The notes under the pieces: generated by a model
What the model saw: only the letters and a program-made list of their open reading frames with translations
Databases searched by the model: none
What the model was told of the DNA's origin: nothing
Translations under genes and position numbers: made by a program
Shown here: in pieces, positions 20,823 through 32,700 of the stretch
Layout of the letters: every line of letters begins with the position of its first letter
Position numbering within the stretch: the first letter of the stretch is position 1
Assembly: GCA_000827265.1 (NCBI GenBank)
Contig: KN834816.1
Coordinates: 89,159 to 153,158, forward strand
Origin: Collybiopsis luxurians FD-317 M1
Lineage: Eukaryota > Basidiomycota > Agaricomycetes > Agaricales > Omphalotaceae
Direction of reading: 5' to 3'
DNA length: 64,000 nt

Positions 20823-21374
20823 GGTCTATTGTCTGTGTCGGAAATAAAGCAATCATGAGAAAGGTTTTCCAATCCAAATAGAGGGACAAGAGCGGCGTAC
20901 TGGAACGAATTGCCGTTAACTTCAGGAAAACCGACAAGATAGCTTAGTGCCGTTGGAAACACAACTCGATTAGAAAGATGGGCCTGTTATTGTTCTCTTC
21001 GACATCTGAGACACGCTGAGCAATGCTCCATATGAGTGTGAGGGCGCTGCCAAAACCTCTAAATAGGCAATCGAAGGGACAGCGAGGAGGATCAATAGCT
21101 AGATAATAATTTTCTTGCGATTCTTTTTTTCTCCTTCCACTTGTTCGATCATCCAAGTCGTCAGGAATACCGACAACAGAGATGCCCGAAGTGCCCATGG
21201 CGTTGATTCGAGTATCGGATACAAGACGACAGAGTATGTAAACTATATACTTACACTTACTCAATTACTCCATGCCGCGCGTTGTGATCAAAGGCACTTC
21301 GGGCATCTCTGTTGTCTCTGTTTGCTCTGACAACTTGCGCGTTCGTACAAGTGGAAGGAAAAAAAAGGAATCGT
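20795..21374. repeat. rearranged 5' flank of the left kinase gene: direct and inverted copies of the start region
   Basis: The 28 bases ending in the start codon complement (20795-20822, GCGTTGTGATCAAAGGCACT then TCGGGCAT) recur exactly at 21279-21306. In addition 21118-21194 is an imperfect reverse complement of 21291-21374, giving an inverted repeat of about 80-bp arms around a roughly 95-bp centre. The region beyond 21303 matches the normal promoter of the right kinase copy (after 25324). The left gene is therefore separated from that promoter by about 480 bp. Confidence 0.7.
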
Positions 21375-22111
21375 AAGGAAAGTTTTGGAACTGTAACTGT
21401 TGCTTTGAACTACCAGAGCATAAGGGAGGAGCTCATGGAAAGGGGGCGGCAGAAGCCAGTCAATAGTATAAGGCCAAAAGTTGGTAATTCAATTACGTGT
21501 ATCTATTGTCAATCTCTAGCTTGCATTTCCGCCGCATGCTCCAGAAGTGGGTGAAGGAACAGACAGTGTACTGCCTCTCACCGAGAACCAGACGCAATCC
21601 AGGACGGTACCTTGGCAGCAGTAGCTCCTTCTGAAATTGTACCGCACAGTCTACCACGTCAGTGCTTAGCATACGAAGAAATGTGTTTTTTTCTGCAACG
21701 GTGTCCGACTCGTGGACAGTCCGAGTAAATTTATCCGAATGAAAACAAAAAACTCTCGGCGCCGCGCCGCCGTAGATGGCGACCAAAGACCGCAAGGAAG
21801 GTAATTTACGTCGAGCTCAAAAAATAGCCCATCAAAATCACCCGCGAAATATTGCGTTCAATTCAAGTGTTGCATATCTTTGTTTTCCACTTATGAAGTC
21901 TATTCGGAAACGATACCAATAAAGATTGATACAATACAGGAGGAGCGAGTTAAGAAAGCTAGAAATAGCAAAGCTGGAAAGCACGGAAAGCATACAGAAA
22001 GCATCGAGAAAGCAATACATTAAGGATACACAGAGATCGCGGTCGTAATTAAGATGAATATAATTGGGAGGCAAACGGCAAACCATTTAGTAGTGGCACG
22101 CAAGGAGACTT

Positions 22112-23337
22112 TTAGGCTTGCACTGTCACTGGCTTAGGGTTGACAGAAAGTGCGTTAGCTGACTCGAAGTCCTGAGGTTCAGCCTTCATTCAAGGATCAG
22201 ATAAAGATGCACCATCATTGAAAGTGTTAAGCACTCACCTCTACTGTGATCTTGTCGTTCTGTAGATGATTTACAACGGCATCCAGCTCCTCCAGCTGAA
22301 AGGGAAAATCAGAATGAGGAGAGAAATTTGAACGAGAAGCACAAGGGCATTACATTCAGCGGTTGAGACAACGAATCTTTCAAAACTTCACCCTTTACCT
22401 TGAACATGAGTGGAGGCGCTACATTCATTGAACAAAAAACTAACCTCCGCTTGAACCTATGTGATGAGAAGAAGTGTGAGGAGAGCCCCAACAGATATGG
22501 AAATGTTCACACACCTGGATGTCGGCGACTAATTCGAGCTGGACGTTATGGGGTGAGCCATCGGATGAGGTGCACTGGGATATCAATCAGACAAGCTCAA
22601 AAAGAAATAATCATTGCAAGATACCTGTGCCAGTAAGGCTTGTTGTATATCAATAAACGAGCCTAATGAGCTGCCCTCGACACCGTACACTGAAGGCAAT
22701 TGGGCAAAATCAGTGTCTAGCTTCTTAGCCCCTTCAGGCAGCGTTGAAGGCTGCAATTAGAGAGACACAGACGAGGTCTTAATAAGTACATCGCCGCGGT
22801 TTGGCCATGGAAGATACTTACTACTTCTGTCGGGTACAATTTTCTGTGGCTTGCTTCCCACTCAGCATGAGTGCTTGCCCTCTTTTTAGGATTGTGAGCA
22901 TTGGATCTCTCGAGACAATAAAAAGCATCTCACGTCAAGTTCGTTCTGATAATGTTTGATAGTCTTTAGCGAGGTTTTTGCAACCTTAACCCATCGAAGG
23001 CGCAGCTTAATGCTCCAGAAGCTTGACCCATTTGCGCACAGGCCAGATGCCTCCTCTAATTTCTGGTAGGCACTACAGGTTGAAATTGGTTGTCAATCTA
23101 AGCATTCCAGCGTACTATCGATTGAACCTACTGATTTCGGGTCTGTTCGAGGTATTTTGCCATCTCTGGATCCAGTTCCACTAATCTATCAAATTTTCGT
23201 GTGTTGGCTTCGTTTTCAATAATTGCACGAGCTTTCTCGACGATGCGATCTGGACGTTTCTTGTTAACGAATTTAAGTCCTTTTAACAAGAGCTCGACCG
23301 CGGCAAGTGAAACAGCTGCTTCAGCGGGTCCTGACAT
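22112..23337 (-). CDS. uncharacterised protein X, right copy (X2)
   Basis: ATG 23337 starts MSGPAEAAVSLAAVELLLKG, then RPDRIVEKARAIIENE and ELDPEMAKYLEQTRN. The second exon reads YQKLEEASGLCANG and LRWVKVAKTSLKTIKHYQNE. It aligns with the LRWIKAAKGSLKQF part of X1. Short exons follow as in X1, then LEELDAVVNHLQNDKITVE and a last exon AEPQDFESANALSVNPKP ending in TAA at 22112-22114. The N-terminal ~70 residues differ from X1 much more than the rest. It looks like an intact, soluble, partly helical protein. I recognise no family. Its pairing with a kinase-like gene in both units suggests a link, but that is inference. Confidence 0.65.
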
Positions 23338-23998
23338 TGGGGCCTGTTTGAACTGATAGGGCGAGGGGGAAACTGAAGCAAAGAAACGAGGGTGTAATAT
23401 GGGTAAATGTCGGTTTCGACCACCGGGGAAGAAAGCTCGTTGTAATTTTGATACGCTTGCTCGAACGCGAAGACATTTTAAGTGATTCCAGGATGAATAG
23501 TATCTATATAGAGGATAAGAGCAGACATGCTTCCACATCTGCCGAGGACAACAGCGTGTGATCGCCGTTGACTTGATAATGTAAAGAGGGTGTAGCGATC
23601 GATTCAGTTGAGTATGATAAGGTTCAAGAGGACCTAAGATTGACAGCGGATGCAGCACAAAGAGGTATCTTGCTATTGTTCTCTTTATCACCCTGGATAC
23701 GCACTACGTTGAAATACCTACTAAATGGAGCAAGGAGGCACGAAAACTCAACTTACGTACTGACCCTGATATTCGCCTCTTTGACCGTGAATAGCTGCAT
23801 GAAGCAGCACAGCTACCTGAAGGGGTCACGGCTCATGAATAACACATCATATTAGAGATAGATCCTCGGTAAATATAGCGAACAGCAGAGCACGAAGCGA
23901 GATATCAAAAGAGCGACAAAGCAATAGAGTATAGCAGACAGTATAGCAGACCACAGAGTGAGACCACAGAGGGCCGAAACTAGGAGGATACACTCTCG

Positions 23999-25324
23999 CT
24001 AAGGAAAACCAGAAGGAATGGCTGGTTTGCGTGCGAGCATTATGGTACTAGTCCAGAGCAGGTTGCTCGATGCCCGAAATGGTTTCACAAAGAGGCTCTC
24101 GTTCTTCTTCACAGCCCGAGAGCGAAGTTTGTACCAGGAAAGAGAACGAACGATATCCGAAAAGCGAGAGATTACTTCGTCCATGTTTGGTCTTTTGGCA
24201 GGGTCATCCCGAGTCATATCATTCACCAGGGGTCGTAGAAATTCAAACCCATGTATTCCGTATTCGTCATACTCTGGTTTCCCCTGCCGGTAAGCAAGTC
24301 AGAAAACTGGGAAATCACCCGACTTCTAAGAAACTGGGACTACAGGAACTTACATCAAGAATGTAAAGACGAACCATGGTACCAACAAGGTACACGTCGG
24401 TTGCGAATGGATCGCAAGGTGTTTTAGTCTCAGGTGGTTCATTACCGCCAGAACGTATGGCATACGTCAACGGTCGAGGCTTCGAAGGTTCGTAAACCTC
24501 TGAAAATCCAAAATCAATGAGATAGTATCTGGGAGGACAACGAGTGCGAGGGAAATAGCGTGCACGCTTCTTCCAATCGTAACTCCGGGACGGTTTACAA
24601 GGATGGAACCCGTCCGGATACATTGATTTGGCGTCCATGGCCATGTTATTAAAAGAGCAGTCCCTGCAAGTTCGAAATTGAAAATAGTCGAAATATTGAC
24701 ATAACTCGTACTTACCTATGGGCTACATTGTTCTCGTGCATGTACTGCAATCCCTACAGCATGGTCAATTAGGTTGTACCAAAATCTGGAATGATTCACC
24801 TCGAATATTTCCCTCACGAATTGAAGCCCTTCCCCAATCGTGCGGAAGTCAGGGTCATTGGGCTTTCTCATCCAAGGCATCACTAAGAGAGTTTCATCGT
24901 CGATACCAGGAATATGCAAGACTTGGAGCAAAGGAACACAGTGATTCCGCGGATTAGATTTGTGCTTGTCGTTTGAAAATAATGTCGCGATCTTTTCCTC
25001 CGTCGAGATGGTTCTTTTTCCTTCCACCAAAGGGTTTTTGACGCGTTTGATGGCTACCATTGACGAATCCGATATCCGTAAGGCATCGATAATACGGGCA
25101 TGCTAGTATGGCGTCGGCACGGAGATATAAACTCGAGAAGACAAAATTACCACTAAATGTTGACCGTCCTCATACTCCGCCTCAAAGATCCCGGAGAAAT
25201 TGGCCTTCCATCCAGGACGATACCTTGGCCTTAACATATAGCCTTGGTCCTTCAAGAATTCATACTGTGCAGCCCACCATTGCTCTAGTTCGTCGAGCGT
25301 GGTGAGTGAAGGCACTTCGGGCAT
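23999..25324 (-). CDS. protein kinase-like gene, right copy
   Basis: ATG 25324 starts MPEVPSLTTLDELEQWW, then YMLRPRYRPGWKANFSG. Exon 2 contains MVAIKRVKNP (ATP-site Lys), VPLLQVLHIPG and LLVMPWMRKP. Later come GLQYMHENNVAHR and DCSFNNMAMD (HRD catalytic Asp and following Asn), YLIDFGFSEVY (DFG), DPFATDVYLVGTMVRLY (helix F region), FLRPLVNDMTRDDPAKRPNM and a basic tail ending LARKPAIPSGFP. The stop is TAG at 23999-24001. There are about five introns of 50-60 bp. The APE motif is not obvious, as in other members of this mushroom family, so substrate and activity are uncertain. All frames join, and it appears to be the functional copy of the pair. Confidence 0.8.
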
Positions 25325-26244
25325 TTCTGTTGCCTGTCTGCCCAGACAACTTGCGCTCGTACAATGGGAAAGGAAAAAAGCAACCGTGAGAAAATTTCCG
25401 GAAATTGAACTTAGAAATAGTGTTGATGCTTGGCCCACTGAAGCACAATGGAGAAGAAAACAAAGAGAAGATAACCAACGAAACGGTTAGGTTGGCAGCA
25501 TGTAAGTACAAAGGTAATGAAAAGGATTCTATGATACCGTTCTCTTTGGCTTCTTGGATACGCATCTACAAAATATGACAAGCTACTACAAGGGAATTAC
25601 GTATGAATGCTCGGATCAAGGATGGATAGATTGAGTGAAGGACATCGAAAAAGGTCAAGTTTTCAGTGGACAGGCCGATAAGCAGCAGCGTTTCATAAAG
25701 TAATATTTAGAAGCGGTGGCCCGGGAGAACAGACACATGCAGCAGAAACATGTAACATAGTACAAGACCAATTGTGATTTCAGCTGTCTTTGTACCCAAT
25801 CTCAAGCTTTAGCTAACACTTCCGCCGCCGACTTGAATAGCGATGAAGGAGCAGACGACGCAGTGCATCTAGCTAACCGAGAACAGACGGAATTGTTTTC
25901 CATCTGCGCGGTACCTTGGCAGCAGTATGTAAAATCCGAAAGAACAAAAAAAAAACAAAAACACGGCGCTGCGCTGCGCGGCCATAGAATGACTGCTTCA
26001 AAGACAAGATTCTATCCAAGCCGGAGGTGCGTCGAGTTCGAACAGTACCCCATTGAACGACTTGCAATTCACTCGCAAGATATTGCGCTCTATTCAAGCG
26101 TTGCACATATTCGTTTCGCATTTCCGAAAACAATATTTCTAGCCAGATAGATTAAGCATAGAATACAATACACTCTACAATGCTAAATACACATTAAATA
26201 CTAACCAAAAACCCATATATATCTACAACCAGATAATGATATAA
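25325..26244. other. intergenic region at the right end of the duplication
   Basis: No gene seen. 25800-26130 is homologous to 21500-21900 in unit A. Short open frames on both strands here have no recognisable product. Confidence 0.45.
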
Positions 26245-27558
26245 TCAGTCTACTTTCTTCTTTCTAGCATTTCTTGCACTCGTCGCTAAAGAATATCCAA
26301 CGGTACCTAACAAAACCAACGCCGCGCCTGTCCACATCATAGTCATGTCGACATTTTCTGGATGTTGATTACTCTTCCTACCCCATCCAAAAACGACGCT
26401 CAAGATGAGACTAACAGCCTTTCTGACGACTAATATCAGTGTGACCGTTAATGAGCTGACTTGTGTCGTCAGCCTATGTACACCTGCTGCACAGAGTAAT
26501 TGTGTGATGGTGTTGAGAAGTATTGGTAGAGCGGCAGCAGGTAATTGTAGACGGAGAAAAAGACGGTCGGGGTCTATGAAGGAAGACGTGGGGGAAGTTC
26601 CGATATTGGTGAACGATAGAAATGATGATGATTTGGGGGATAGAGGTAGGGCTGAGGGAGGGGGAACCGATAGTGATGGACGGATAGTAGCGGAAATAGA
26701 AGGAGGTACGGGAACTGTATAGGAGGCGACAGGCCCGTCACTCAAAGCTTTGAATTGCATTACCAAGTCTTTTCGGACGGTCAGGAACATCGGTAAAGCC
26801 AAAAAGTGAAGATAAAACATGGACTCCTGCCACGTAGGTGGAGGATCTTCGGAGTTCGACGATTTCTCGCCGACCTTTGGACGCCCATAAGTGGAATACG
26901 TATAATCCTGGACTAGGCCCAAGAAACCTGAGAACACGAGCGCCAAGGTCAGTATGCTTATCCCAGTCAAATATATCCTGGTATTGGATGTCGGATCCGC
27001 TAATGAGCTTGTAAAAGGCTCGGAAGCAGACAGAGTTGTCAGTATTACTCCGAGTGTAACGATCAATACCGATCCAACCTGAGCGGCAGAATAGCTATGA
27101 AAAGTGTTGATTTCGAACGAAGTTCTACCGTTGAAGAGCGACCTACGTCTTTCGAGCGAACAGCCTGCCCAAGATCATACTTATAACGAGCCCGCCACTT
27201 CGGAAGATAATGTGAACCGCCATAGGAATGCGGTATGCAAAGGCCGCATTATTCAGCAGAGAAACGAAGTAGAATAGTACGACTTGAATCAGATAAGGTG
27301 TGAGGGGGATCCTGCGGGGTTTGAATCTGGGTCCGTATGAGGTCCAAGTGACATGTCTGCGAAGCCCTTGGATGGAGATAATCGTAAACTGGCAGAAAGT
27401 AATCAAAGAACCAGCTCTAGGAAACTGAGAAGTTAATTGTTCGAGGGTGACTGCATTACTGGGGAGTCGTTAAATACTGAGAAACGTAAAATATCTAATG
27501 ATTACCTGCAACAACCACCGAATACAAAGGAAATGGTGGTCAACCACTGGAAGAACAT
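26245..27558 (-). CDS. UDP-N-acetylglucosamine/UDP-sugar transporter, YEA4/SLC35B4 type
   Basis: ATG 27558 starts MFFQWLTTISFVFGGCCSN. An intron follows, then VTLEQLTSQFPRAGSLITFC, PLTPYLIQVVLFYFVSLLNN, YRIPMAVHIIFRSGGL and GRLFARK. A second intron leads into VGSVLIVTLGVILTTLS, LTGISILTLALVFSGFLGL and GRPKVGE (a YEA4-like loop). A long Ser/Pro-rich cytosolic insert follows, then TQVSSLTVTLILVVRKAVSL and LVLLGTVGYSL. The C-terminal RKKKVD is a lysine motif of the KKxx class and fits ER/Golgi retrieval. These blocks are typical of the UAA nucleotide-sugar transporter family, which feeds UDP-GlcNAc for glycosylation and chitin. The Ser/Pro insert (about 60 residues) is longer than I would expect for yeast YEA4. 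Confidence 0.9.
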
Positions 27559-27761
27559 GGAAGTACGGAAGCAAAACGCGCGCCAGGCGTTTCGGTCACA
27601 TGATATTAAATGACGCGATGACCCTAACCTTAGTGCTCGCCCGATAAATGGGTTTCGACCGTGTCTTGAGCGCTTACCTTTCTTGCTTCTGTTCCATATT
27701 CTTGTCCCTTGAAGGGATCCAGTAAATCCGATATTTCACACTCTAATACGTTTTGTCTCTA

Positions 27762-29274
27762 ATGCTGTCCACCAATGAGCTTTCTGGCTTTCGCCATCCA
27801 GCCTCGCTCATCGATATATCTGCTCATAATCCTCAGCTTGTTCGCCTAGTGAGCTCGCGCGTAAACTCGGACATGGTCGACTACATCGCTCGCCAAACAG
27901 CAAAAGTCATCTGCATTGAAGGCGAATCACCGATTCTCGCGTCAAGCGCTGCTAGTATGCCATCGCCTAACTGCTCGGACGCTTCTGTGGCCTCGCTTCC
28001 TCTCAGAGAATTTATCCGTCATCTCGTATTCCACGCTCATGTTCAAGTTGCTACTCTTCTGGCTACTTTGATCTATCTAGAACGTCTGAGAAACAAACTT
28101 CCGACTCTCACAAAAGGTCAGTCAATGCTGTTTATACTTGTCCAATCATGTTCTAATACACGTGGTAGGAACCACGCCTTGTACGAGACATCGGGTTTTC
28201 CTCGCCACGCTGATAGTATCCGCAAAGTATCTCAACGACTCGACCATCAAAAACAAGCATTGGGCTCAATACGCTAAGTACTTCACTATCGAGGAAATCA
28301 CGCTCATGGAAACTCAACTTCTCGGATTCCTGGATTACGATCTTCGCTTTGACGAAGAAGAAGCTTGCCGTATGTTCGCGCCTTTCATGACGACTCCAGC
28401 TCAGAGAGCATCTACGCGAGCTCTAGCCGTAGACAGGGTGGTTAAGGCTGGGCGAGCAAGAGTTCAGGCGCAGCAGATACCCGAACCTCCTGTCGAACTA
28501 AACCCTGTTCTCTCTTACCGAGCTTCTTCATCTACAGGACTGGCATCCACTGTTCGCACTCTAGCGAAAAGACTCTCGAACAATCATCTATCAGCACGAT
28601 CGCATTCATCTTCTTCCACCAATTCTTCGCCAATGTACAACTCTCTTAGCGCAGGCTCAACCATGTCTACGTCTTCATCTGAGGTTGGCTCCCTAATCGA
28701 CGACACCGGCTCTTCGTCTGGTTCCTCGTCGGGATGGAACACGTCCGATTCTGAGTCAGAGTCAGAGGAACATATCGAGCCTCGCGTCTACTCCCACTCC
28801 TCCTCGGACTTGTATCCTCGCGACAGTCAATTATCCGAGCATGTCATCAAGCCCTCGTTTGTTCGCTGTGTTCCTTCCTATGCACAAAAAAGTCATCAAC
28901 TCCGTTCGCGCAAACCATCCGACACTTCTTCCATCTGCACGATCACACAATCACCTGCAATGACCACGCACTCAAGGCGAGTTTCTGCTAAACGATCCGC
29001 GTCGATCTCGGCGCCTGGTGTAGATCATAAGACAGATGCTGTGATGTCGAGCAGCGCTACGATGCCCAGCATTTCGCGAGGAACTTCTGGCAACTTTTTG
29101 ACGAGGATGTGGGGAGCCGCGAAGGGTCAAGCTCAAGCTTTGGGACAGGACAAATTGGTTCCGGACTATCAAGGTGAAAACTCTACTGAAAGCCTAGGAT
29201 CAAGTGCATTACGAAGGCTGGTGCTGGTTCATTCAAGATCAAGTCTTTCGCGAGGTTCGACGATAGATGTTTAA
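27762..29274 (+). CDS. PCL-type cyclin (Pho85-binding, G1/S class)
   Basis: ATG 27762 starts MLSTNELSGFRHPASL. The cyclin box reads LREFIRHLVFHAHVQVATLL, ATLIYLERLRNKLP, then a 55-bp intron (28112-28166 area). It continues HRVFLATLIVSAKYLNDST, KNKHWAQYAKYFTIEEITLM and ETQLLGFLDYDLRF. That is the signature of Pcl1/Pcl2-like cyclins that bind the Pho85/Cdk5-type kinase. About 250 residues of Ser-rich, probably disordered tail follow, with many SP and RKPS-like sites. An acidic Ser run (TSDSESESEEH) lies mid-tail. The gene is convergent with the PKS gene. The family assignment is firm; the particular PCL is not. Confidence 0.9.
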
Positions 29275-29789
29275 GAGTCGACTGACTCAGCACACAGATG
29301 AACGTTATTCAACCTTTTAGCACCCTCCTTTATCTTCCACTTCCCCCAGACTTTTGGACAAGGTGATTTTTCTTGTGCAGGGACATTTCACTCCTTTTTT
29401 CGAAAAATTTTCGATATATATAAATCTGCCCTCCCTTCACCACACGCTTGTTATTGATGGCTATGGGGTAAAGCCACTGTTTTTTTGGCCGTGTAAATCG
29501 GACTGGATCTCTTCGTTTCTCAATACCTCGACAACTGTTCTGCACGTGTATTTTCTCTGACTCACATTGCTATTCGCACCCACACTCTCTAGACCACATT
29601 ACTATACAAACATCACTAGCTACATTCCTAGATTCACTGTCCTTTCGTAAAAAAATCAAGAACCTCGTTAGGAGGTTCGTATATCTGCGCGGAAAAAAAA
29701 CTTGATGACGGTGAACAAGCCTGGTTACAAAGGCATACTCGAATGCTTTTTTATAGGCCAAAGCGGCTCGAGGGTGAAAAAATAAAAAC
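29275..29789. other. convergent intergenic region
   Basis: 515 bp between the cyclin and PKS stop codons. It presumably holds both 3' UTRs. No gene seen. Confidence 0.5.
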
Positions 29790-32700
29790 CTACTTCCTAC
29801 CCTTCTCGAGGAATTGCGCCAACTTGGGATCTTCCATCATGGTCAGATGGCCACCATTTACATCGAACCTCTCAAAATTCTTCGCAAACCGCTCAGTCCC
29901 CAACATATCCCAGCTCTTGTCGTCATCTGGGAATAAAGAGCGAGCACCGCTCTGTCGAGGAAGGACCAGCTGCATCGGCACTTTAACTCTAGCGGCCCAC
30001 TCGAGCATCCGCTGTTCAATAGCGACAGGGTCACGAAGAACCTTTTCGTCATTGTCCGCCAATTTGAGAAACAAGTCGAGGACTCCCAAGGCGATACCGG
30101 AAAACGCCCAATGCTGGGTTCTGATGTGGTCGCGAGCTTCCAGACCGTTGTGAGCGTCCCAGATCTTTGCGGCGATCAATTAATTCATTAACAACAAATG
30201 GGAAGGATTAGTTCGGCATGGCATACCTCAGCAATGACCGCCTTTGCGCCCTCATTAGTGTCTAACTCGGTCATCCTATCCATCAATCGGATTCCAATCC
30301 CGATAATCTCCTTCGTCGGAACCCTCGTCCTGATCGTTTCCTCATCAAGCGCCTCCGTAAAGTGATAGCTCCCAAAAATCGCAGGAGAGAAATCCAACAT
30401 GACCCACTGGGAAATCTCGTCACCAGCCTGTTGGAACTGATACACAAGCTCGTAGGCAATCAACGCGGAGGCGCAATATCCTCCGAGGCGATATGGACCG
30501 TGGGGCTGGGCTTCCTTGATCTTGTCATAGTAAAATTTGGCCGTACGCTCTATAGACTCGAGAGGGGTTTCGGGAGTGACTTGAACACCCCAGAGAGCTG
30601 ATTTGAAATTCTCTTGGAGAGGTATGAATGAAAGAAGATTTCCACCTCCGCCATGAGTAAAGATCAGAGGAGTATCTCCAGGTCGGTCGATGAGCTTGAT
30701 GAGAGTCTCGCCGGGCTGATTCGGCGGTTGACTCCAATCGAATCGTTTCTCCTGAACGGAAGGGCCGGTGTAGAAGACAGGAACGAGGCTGATATGCGAG
30801 TCGTTTTCAGAGTCTTCATCATCAGTTTGCTGTACTTGAATCAGTTTGACAATTTCATCCGAGGTAATATCTGAAAGCAATTGCATTTGGGCGATTTGTA
30901 GGTAGGGCTTCAATGCGACTGACAGATGGCCGGCAGAGAGAGAATCGAGACCATATGAAGTCAAAGGAGTGGTCATGGAAAAGTCGTCTTCTGCGACGTC
31001 GAGGAAGGACAAAATGATCTTCTTAATGACGTCCTTGGACGCGTCTCGTTTTCCCGAAGAGCTGTTGTTATCGGTATCTGCGAGAAGATGAGAGAACATA
31101 GGGAAGCACGCCTTTCCCATCCCTATACGAGCATTATCCCAGTTCCAAGGTGGGATATACAGATAAAGTGGTTGTTTGCGCATCTTGAGGAGCCCTAGAC
31201 GAATGTGATGGCACAACTCTGGAGCGAGACACGAATGAGAAATCGGATACGTCTTTTGGGAAAAAAAACACACACCGCTACAAGTCATACCCCAAGTCGA
31301 CCAGCGAGTTAAGTCAGTGTTCAATTCATTCGTGGCCTCGAAGAGGGCAGAGTCAAGTATGGCGGGACAAACAATTGAGAATGCATTCGGGAGTTTCTGG
31401 ATCAGGGAATCGACAGCGGTGTTGGCACCACCATAGTTTGCTTGGCCAATACTACCCAATATGCTGGCGGAAGAAAAGGCAATAATAAAGTCCAATGACT
31501 CGACGGAATAGGAAGTTTCGAGCGCTTTGTATACATTGACCTTAGAAACAAAAGGTGGCGACCAAGAGTTTTCATCGTGGGCAGCAAACAGACGGTCACT
31601 GATAGATGCAGAAAGAAGCATAACCCCGGCTAGGGGTAGACTCAGAGAAGAAATCAACTTCGACATGGCCCTGGAGGAAGCACCGTCGCAAGCCTCGAGT
31701 TGGAGATTCAGACCAGGGAGCGTTCCCATGTAACGAGCGATACGTTTGCCAGCTTCGTAACGTGGCCGATTAAGGGTAGCTGCACCAGATCTAGAGGTTA
31801 GGATAATATTCCTAGCACCGTTCTAAATGAATTATGAGCGTGCGATATAGTTTTTGAATGCGTAAAAACATACCTCGTACATCCATAGTGCAATTTTCAT
31901 TCCCATAGACCCAATACCACCTACCAAAAGATACGATCTATCCGCGCGGAACAATGTTTTCGTTCGTCTGTCCTCAACAGTAAGCTTTACTGGAACCGGT
32001 TGCGATTCGATGATGCGGGTATGATGAGCATAGAACTCGTGAATGGCATCTCCCACCAGCCAAGGGTTTCGCGACAGCTCCGCTCCCAGTCCGGCGGTGG
32101 AGTCATCCCAGATGCAAACAGAGGCACGGGCGCCAACGCAGCCACGAACAATTTCTGCCTCATTCTTGTATAACCCGCCAGCAATGACAAAGTCGCTGCT
32201 TCGTAAAACTCCTAAACTGTTTTCTTCAAGATTCGTGGAAATCACTGTGACATTGACACCCAGAGCGTGCAACACGTCATATAGAGGGTCACTCAGAGCA
32301 CTCATGACACCAATTTTCCACCTCTGCAAACGCCTTACATCACGGATGTTGGCCACACCCAGGGCGATACCGATGACGGCCATCGGCAGAGCAAGCAGCG
32401 CGGAAAGATCCTTGTCGACATTTGAAGCTGGGACTGAGGCAAATTGGCCTTCGTGCGCAACAATGTAGGAACTAGGAAAGTCCTTCTCGGACGCAGCAAT
32501 TACTCCTACAACAGCGTCACCCTGCCTCCAACGCATATCCGCAGACTTGATCACCTTCCCTACTACTCCCTTGAGCCCAGACTGAAGCTGACTGGATGCC
32601 TCTACCTCAACCAGTACATGCTGCTCCGGCACGTGAGACGGAGGAACAAGTGATTCGGGTGAAACTGTCTCTTCTTCAGTCAGAGAATCGTTGGGAAAAG

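Larger units (their letters stand above)
16990..26150. repeat. tandem segmental duplication, two units of 4-5 kb
   Basis: Unit A (about 16990-21914) and unit B (about 21915-26150) each hold gene X then a kinase-like gene, both on the minus strand, in the same order. Homology also covers non-coding flanks. The start of each unit shares AGGAGGAGC(A/G)AGTT and GGTCGTAATTAAGATGA. The end of each shares CGGTACCTTGGCAGCAGTA (21605 and 25909 areas) and a TCAAG(T/C)GTTGCA(T/C)AT stretch. Divergence is substantial, so the duplication is not recent. Confidence 0.8.

Noticed and set aside
27753..27761. Upstream non-ATG start for the cyclin
   Set aside because: The extra codons begin with TTG; ATG 27762 is the first real start codon.
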